A stretch of DNA of 64,000 bases, taken from the NCBI GenBank assembly GCA_910583745.1, contig CAJTZC010000001.1, forward strand, positions 124,001 through 188,000, in the 5' to 3' direction. Position numbers and translations under genes: made by a program. The notes under the pieces are model-generated. The model was not told the DNA's origin, ran no database searches, and saw only the letters and a list, made by a program, of their open reading frames with translations. How positions within the stretch are numbered: the stretch's first letter is position 1; every line of letters begins with the position of its first letter. The DNA comes from an uncultured Bacilli bacterium. Its GTDB lineage: Bacteria; Bacillota_I; Bacilli_A; RF39; UBA660. Shown here piece by piece: positions 60,155 to 64,000 of the stretch.

Positions 60155-61300
60155 TTATTCTATTTCTTCTTTCGGTTCTTTTTCTATGTATTCACTCTCC
60201 ACTTGGGTGCTTATCACTTCTTTGACGGCGTAGAAAATATCTACGCTAATCGTGTTGTCGTATGTGTTACTTTGTAACACTTTTTCGCTTAAAATGGTCG
60301 CGCCGTCGTCGAGTTTGATTTCCAGTTTCTCTCGGGCAGTTTTTAGAGCTTGATCCATGATTTCCTCTTCTGTGTACATCTCTTTTTGTGAGTTGTATTC
60401 TTTAACAGTTTCTTTATAAAGTGCAAATTTTCCGAGACCGAAGATGCGCCTTTTTTCTACGTCGTATTCGTCATAATGCACTCGGAAAATTCTGTTGTAA
60501 ACAGAGCCGAATTCGAAAGCCAAGTTGCCCTTTTTCTTTCCCGTGTAGTTTTTTATCGAGTGTTCGTATGGAAGGCTGATGGAAACTCTATACCAAGTGT
60601 TGCCGTATACTGTGCCCGAAGCACATACATGGGATTTTGTCGCTTCGTTGAATTTAATCTCTCCACTTATCAACACATCGTCCTTTTTGACAAATTCGTT
60701 GTTGCTTACGATGTTCTGACCCTTTGCCGCGGTAGAACTCAATACGACGGCGTCTTTCGTGCTTATTATATTGCAAAAGTCTGGAACTTTGTCCGGTTTG
60801 GTGATGATTCTCTCTTCGACGCGGATGGTATATTTCATGCCGTCGTCGATAATCTCTAACCACTCAATCTCATTCGGATGCTTTTCCTTAATCTTTTCTT
60901 TTATCTCTTGAATTTTATCGAATGGCTTTTTTATGATAAATTGTTTGATTCCCAAGTCGAATAGTTCATCTTCGACGAGGAGGCGTATCTTTTTATCGGA
61001 GTGAATGACATTGACATCGACGATGACGTTGCTCGCTAGGAATATGAGAAGAAGAGACAGCAAGGTCGCGCCTATGAAATGGCGATGTCTTTTGAGCTTA
61101 AAGAATATACTTTTTAGACCTTTGTAAGAGATGACTTCGACATTATCTAGGTTGAGTTTTTCGAGGTCTCTTTCGTCTATCGTATACACATTTCCCGTCT
61201 CTTTATAATCGATATTGAATACATCTATGTGGTTTCTATAGAGGCTTTTTATGGCATAGTGGCTATCTTCTAATATCTTAATCTTTATCTTATTGTTCAT
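60155..61300 (-). CDS. yqfD: Sporulation protein YqfD
   Basis: The 381-aa protein has one membrane helix at about residues 75-95 (FIGATLLSLLLIFLASNVIV), an N-terminal cytoplasmic domain and a large second domain (VEERIITKPDKVPDFCNI, KGQNIVSNNEFVKKDDVLIS), as in YqfD/SpoIV-type proteins. YqfD is needed for spore formation in the mother cell in Bacillus. It overlaps yqfC by 11 bp. The canonical order is yqfC-yqfD-phoH-pgpH-ybeY-dgkA; here phoH and pgpH are absent and vanZ plus the cassette occupy their place. Confidence 0.88.
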   Translation of the reverse strand: MNNKIKIKILEDSHYAIKSLYRNHIDVFNIDYKETGNVYTIDERDLEKLNLDNVEVISYKGLKSIFFKLKRHRHFIGATLLSLLLIFLASNVIVDVNVIHSDKKIRLLVEDELFDLGIKQFIIKKPFDKIQEIKEKIKEKHPNEIEWLEIIDDGMKYTIRVEERIITKPDKVPDFCNIISTKDAVVLSSTAAKGQNIVSNNEFVKKDDVLISGEIKFNEATKSHVCASGTVYGNTWYRVSISLPYEHSIKNYTGKKKGNLAFEFGSVYNRIFRVHYDEYDVEKRRIFGLGKFALYKETVKEYNSQKEMYTEEEIMDQALKTAREKLEIKLDDGATILSEKVLQSNTYDNTISVDIFYAVKEVISTQVESEYIEKEPKEEIE

Positions 61301-61541
61301 CGTTCTTCACTTCTATATTGGAGATGGACCCACGAATCAGAAGTTCCTCTTTCGTTATTTTTACTAGGAGAAGATTGTTCCCGTTTAAAATTAGTTTCTT
61401 TTTAGGCAAACTCAGAATGATTCTGTTCTCATTGAACAGGTCTAAGTATTTGTAGTTAAAAATATAGAAATAGTCATCGTACATGCACATGCAATAGTCT
61501 CTATCGTATAAGTAGTTAAGTATGTTGTCTTTTATATTCAT
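61290..61541 (-). CDS. yqfC: YqfC/YabP-family sporulation protein
   Basis: The 83-aa protein fits YabP/YqfC: FNENRIILSLPKKKLILNGN then LLLVKITKEELLIRGSISNI, the family's beta-roll pattern ending in G-x-I-x-x-IE. AAGGTGGTTCT precedes the ATG. Found together with yqfD it indicates a lineage that makes or once made spores. Confidence 0.85.
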   Translation of the reverse strand: MNIKDNILNYLYDRDYCMCMYDDYFYIFNYKYLDLFNENRIILSLPKKKLILNGNNLLLVKITKEELLIRGSISNIEVKNDEQ

Positions 61542-61588
61542 AGAACCACCTTATTAATTGTATGCGGTTCGCGGTTTGAGTAGAAAAA

Positions 61589-61605
61589 AAATCGCATGGC
61601 GATTT
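61589..61605 (-). terminator. Terminator upstream of yqfC
   Basis: AAATCGC ATG GCGATTT, followed on the minus strand by T8. It would end transcription from the lectin-like locus before yqfC. Confidence 0.7.
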
Positions 61606-61662
61606 CTGTGCATCTTGTTGCAGATGTCTTCCATCTAATCTATATTTCTAAGAATTATATTT

Positions 61663-62005
61663 TTAGATTGTGCTAAAAGCGCTAGCATTTATATAATAAG
61701 GCGAGAATGAACGGTACCAACTTCTTTTGTTTAAGTAATAATTTTCGTTTGTTGTACCATACTGTCCGCTTCCGGCGGCGACGATTTCATCAGCAGTGAT
61801 GAGCCCAACAGGATACGTCAAAGCTCCATTTCCTCCACTTGTCTCTTTAACTGTGAATTTGTCGTTCTCCTGTGGACATGTGAACTGGGGTTGTGATTTT
61901 GTATTGGCACTCAAGTTTGTTCCATTATTTCCCATTAAGAATCTTTCTGTTGCTCCATAAGCAGTTACGTTTTTACCATATCCTAACCCTGTGTCACTAA
62001 CTCTA
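61663..62005 (-). pseudogene. Truncated DUF6273-like (C-type-lectin-fold-like) gene
   Basis: The minus strand reads SDRVSDTGLGYGKNVTAYGA, QPQFTCPQENDKFTV, TYPVGLITADEIVAAGSGQY and SWYRSFSPYYINASAFSTI, then stops. It parallels the neighbouring gene (63228-64000) but lacks its last 45 residues. Its 5' side ends at about 62005 where the reverse-oriented transposase begins. The open frame upstream of that point is antisense transposase sequence, not part of the gene. Confidence 0.85.
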
Positions 62006-63058
62006 TCGCTCTTAATTGTAAAGGCGATAAGTTTGATTTTATTCAACCCGATTCCGTCGACCGACGTATTCGTAGATTCTTCAATAATCCTAACTATAAC
62101 CCTTATGAAATCTACGACTTCACTATCAATCATGTCATCTCTAAGTTCTCCTGCAAACACGGCGACAACCTTGTTCATGTCATTTTTGACCACATGTTTA
62201 AGTCTGAACAGTTCGTCGTTTTTATGCTCTCTCTTCGTATTGGGAAGAAATCCATACCTCTTTGGTTCAGATGTTTTGAAGACGGATATCATTCTTCTAT
62301 CGCTTTCCAAGAATCTGTTATCACTGAAGGGAATTCAATATGTCGTCGACCTCTTTGCTGATAAACCTAATTATAAAATCGTCTTTCTCGCGGACAGGTG
62401 GTTTGGCTCGACTTCTCTTCTCGATTTTATCGACAAGACTGGGCACTTTTATATTGTAAGAGCCAAGGCCAATTACAATGTCTGGTACTTCGATGAAAAA
62501 GATGGTTATGTTCGGAAAACCAAAATTGACGATTTATTTCATTATACTCACAAAGCCACTTACTATCATGATGTCCAACTCTCTAACTCTAAGTTTAAAA
62601 CTAACATTGTCTTTTCTGCCACCAAGTCTGTCTCTATTTCCAACAAAACTTCGAATGGCTCTGTCGAAGAGCCTTGGATTTTCTTCACCAATTGTGATGT
62701 CAGAAGAGCTATCAAATGGTATAGTTATCGCTTCGGAGCTATCGAGTTTTTATTCAAAGACCAGAAATCCAATGGCTTCGACTTACAGAAGACAGGGACT
62801 CGTAATTTACAGGCTTTCTCTATGATGTACACCTGCATCAACATCTGTATTCTTTACTTAACTTGTATTTCTACTTACTATACAAGACATAAGAACAAGT
62901 TATACAGCGATGTCAAAATAAAGTATTTTACTATTGTGAAAGGGAAACGAGCTAGAAAGTATTCTATCTTTCAAGTGGGTTATATCTTGTTTAAGAGAGC
63001 TTTTGGCTCCAAGAAGAAGATATACTTACCATTTAATTTTATTCTCACGGACGTCTAG
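62006..63058 (+). pseudogene. Truncated, frameshifted IS4-type DDE transposase
   Basis: The plus strand reads NCKGDKFDFIQPDSVDRRIR, NPYEIYDFTI, VHVIFDHMFKSEQFVVFML and PLWFRCFEDGYHSSIAFQES. One extra base at about 62333 then shifts the frame to GIQYVVDLFADKPNYKIVFL, ADRWFGSTSLLDFID, and WYSYRFGAIEFLFKDQKSNG. The first D is in FDH, the second in LADRW, and the glutamate in RFGAIEF (Y-x2-R-x4-E-x6-K). About 50-90 N-terminal residues are missing because the left end abuts the lectin-like pseudogene. It belongs to an IS4-like family common in this bacterial group; the protein is inactive. Confidence 0.85.
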
Positions 63059-63114
63059 CTTGTATAGACAACTTAATTTTTTTAAATTGCCCTCTTTGGG
63101 TTTTTTGTCATGCA

Positions 63115-63141
63115 AAAAATAGGCAGTTTGTGCCTATTTTT
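63115..63141. terminator. Bidirectional terminator after the transposase
   Basis: AAAAATAGGCA GTTTG TGCCTATTTTT is a perfect inverted repeat with T-tracts on both strands, 57 bp after the transposase stop and 87 bp before the lectin-like gene end. Confidence 0.8.
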
Positions 63142-63227
63142 AAGTGTTTCTTTTAGTTTTTCATGAACTGGAGACACTCTTTTTTGTGTTTTTCTCCCTA
63201 TTTTACTGCTCTCAATGAAAACTGTCC

Positions 63228-64000
63228 TCAGCTAAGTCGAAACGGATCTGTCGCTGTGCCTGTTCCTCTTAATTGACTCAAGTATTCAGCTTTCAGATTG
63301 ATTACTGGAGCGACCGCACCGCTGTTATTGACAATGTAGTTGCCCAAATCGCCGCCACTATAGACAACGAACACAAAAGCATCGCCGTTAGAACTCACGC
63401 TATAAGGCGAGAACGACCAGTACCAACTTCCTTTTTTTAAGTAATAACTACTATTTGTTGTTCCATACTTCCCGCTTCCCGCGGCTACGATTTCATCTGC
63501 TGTGATTAATCCTACTGGATACGTCGATTTTCCGTTTCCTCCACTTTCCGCTTCCACTGTGAATTTGTCGTTTTCTTGTGGACATGTGAATTGCGGTGTC
63601 ACTGAGCCTGAACTTACTCCTGTTCGTCCTCTCGCTCCATAATATGTTAAACTACTTCCATACCCCGTTCCTGTATTTCTACTTTCAAAACTTCTATCAT
63701 TACAGAAGATAGAGTCTGCTACATAGCTTCCATATCCTGTGTCTACTATATTTGTTTTATACCATTCATCTACTTTTGTCTTTATCGGTGAATCTGTTTC
63801 ATTTCTTTGCGCTTGTTCTTTGCTCGTACTTGCACTTCCATTGGTTCCTCCAAACATCCACCCTACATATTTTGCATCGTTGTATGTTCCATTCCATACT
63901 TGACCTGTCAGTGCAAATCCTCTCGTATAGCTGTTCGTTCCACTTGTCCCTGCTCCGTCATATTGCATTCTCACTGTTCCATCTCCGTTGAACCTTACGA
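63228..64000 (-). CDS. DUF6273-like surface domain protein (cut by window edge)
   Basis: At least 257 residues are visible. The frame stays open to the right edge, reading VRFNGDGTVRMQYDGAG there, so the true start lies outside. The sequence FALTGQVWNGTYNDAKYVGW, WYKTNIVD, DSIFCNDRSFESR, FTCPQENDKFTV, YPVGLITADEIVAAGSG, SWYWSFSPYSVSSNGDAFVF and VAPVINLKAEYLSQLRGTGT fits the DUF6273 C-type-lectin-like fold often found in exported proteins of Bacillota. It ends ATDPFRLS. It is probably the C-terminal domain of a longer surface protein. Confidence 0.75.
   Translation of the reverse strand, partial: VRFNGDGTVRMQYDGAGTSGTNSYTRGFALTGQVWNGTYNDAKYVGWMFGGTNGSASTSKEQAQRNETDSPIKTKVDEWYKTNIVDTGYGSYVADSIFCNDRSFESRNTGTGYGSSLTYYGARGRTGVSSGSVTPQFTCPQENDKFTVEAESGGNGKSTYPVGLITADEIVAAGSGKYGTTNSSYYLKKGSWYWSFSPYSVSSNGDAFVFVVYSGGDLGNYIVNNSGAVAPVINLKAEYLSQLRGTGTATDPFRLS

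Noticed and set aside
61991..62310. Start of the long plus-strand frame 61991-63058 read as the transposase N-terminus, and the minus-strand frame start at 62310 read as the lectin-like N-terminus
   Set aside because: In 62006-62330 the real transposase text lies in another plus-strand frame (NCKGDKFDFIQPDSVDRRIR onward), so both long frames here are shadows joined to real sequence at one end.
61663..64000. Diversity-generating retroelement with a lectin-like target
   Set aside because: No reverse transcriptase or template repeat is visible, and differences between the two lectin-like copies are spread over all bases rather than adenine-biased.

Overview
The window reads as low-GC Bacillota DNA, most likely an uncultured gut Bacilli-type lineage. 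Supporting signs are strong AGGAGG ribosome sites, a T-box leader before leucyl-tRNA synthetase, the cdaA/cdaR pair, the sporulation pair yqfC/yqfD, SipW-type signal peptidases with TasA-like substrates, and standard code usage with TGG for Trp and TGA as stop. Two base compositions are visible. About 1-15.4 kb and 23.2-25.6 kb are very AT-rich accessory DNA. The rest is chromosomal backbone with many TCG/CGA codons.

Accessory block 1 (1-15.4 kb). The left part is decayed: a cut-off helicase-like gene, an HTH stub, a DapB-DUF5680 fusion, a YhcG nuclease broken by one frameshift and two stops, a double-HTH regulator, and a mobile-element remnant in which the start of an excisionase-like gene is joined to the end of an integrase. 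A second, largely intact integrative element follows (about 4.5-15.3 kb). Its module is repressor, divergent operators, excisionase-like protein, RepA-like ATPase and tyrosine integrase. Its cargo includes TnpV, a minus-strand operon (membrane-anchored NACHT-like ATPase, a small protein, a protein beginning KIRDGFVTNSSSTSYI, and a radical SAM enzyme with unusual cysteine spacing), a predicted 77-nt structured RNA with its own promoter and terminator, a DUF3800 protein, a Nudix protein with a nonsense codon, and a serine hydrolase. Imperfect inverted repeats of about 57-60 bp bracket this cargo.

Backbone 1 (15.5-27.6 kb). LeuRS carries a complete Nudix domain inside its sequence and is preceded by a small membrane-protein gene and a T-box leader. 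Then come a GH31 protein with altered catalytic residues, three small uncharacterised genes, an rRNA methyltransferase and a pseudouridine synthase. A 2-kb island (AbiEii end fragment just outside, RhuM, broken methyltransferase) sits at the 3' end of the rRNA methyltransferase gene between copies of that end. The repeats resemble the att-like sequences at the ends of accessory block 1.

Surface locus (27.7-41.6 kb). Seven co-directional genes encode two SipW-like signal peptidases with long basic tails, a TasA-like major subunit, minor exported subunits, a 1526-aa cadherin-like/Ig-like protein and a 1048-aa Cys/His-rich lipoprotein. Together they look like a system for making an extracellular fibre or matrix.

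Backbone 2 (41.9-61.5 kb): cdaR-cdaA, a DUF3048 lipoprotein, YfhO plus a GT2 glycosyltransferase, an uncharacterised paralogue pair, uvrC, an ABC exporter, a YigZ-like protein, GDPD, dgkA-ybeY-vanZ, and yqfD-yqfC. A self-contained two-gene cassette (pilin-like protein plus a small sulfite-oxidase-fold-like protein) lies between vanZ and yqfD, next to a duplicated, decayed yqfD tail. The right edge holds two DUF6273-like (C-type-lectin-like) genes, one destroyed by a truncated IS4-type transposase gene. I saw no tRNA, rRNA or CRISPR array.
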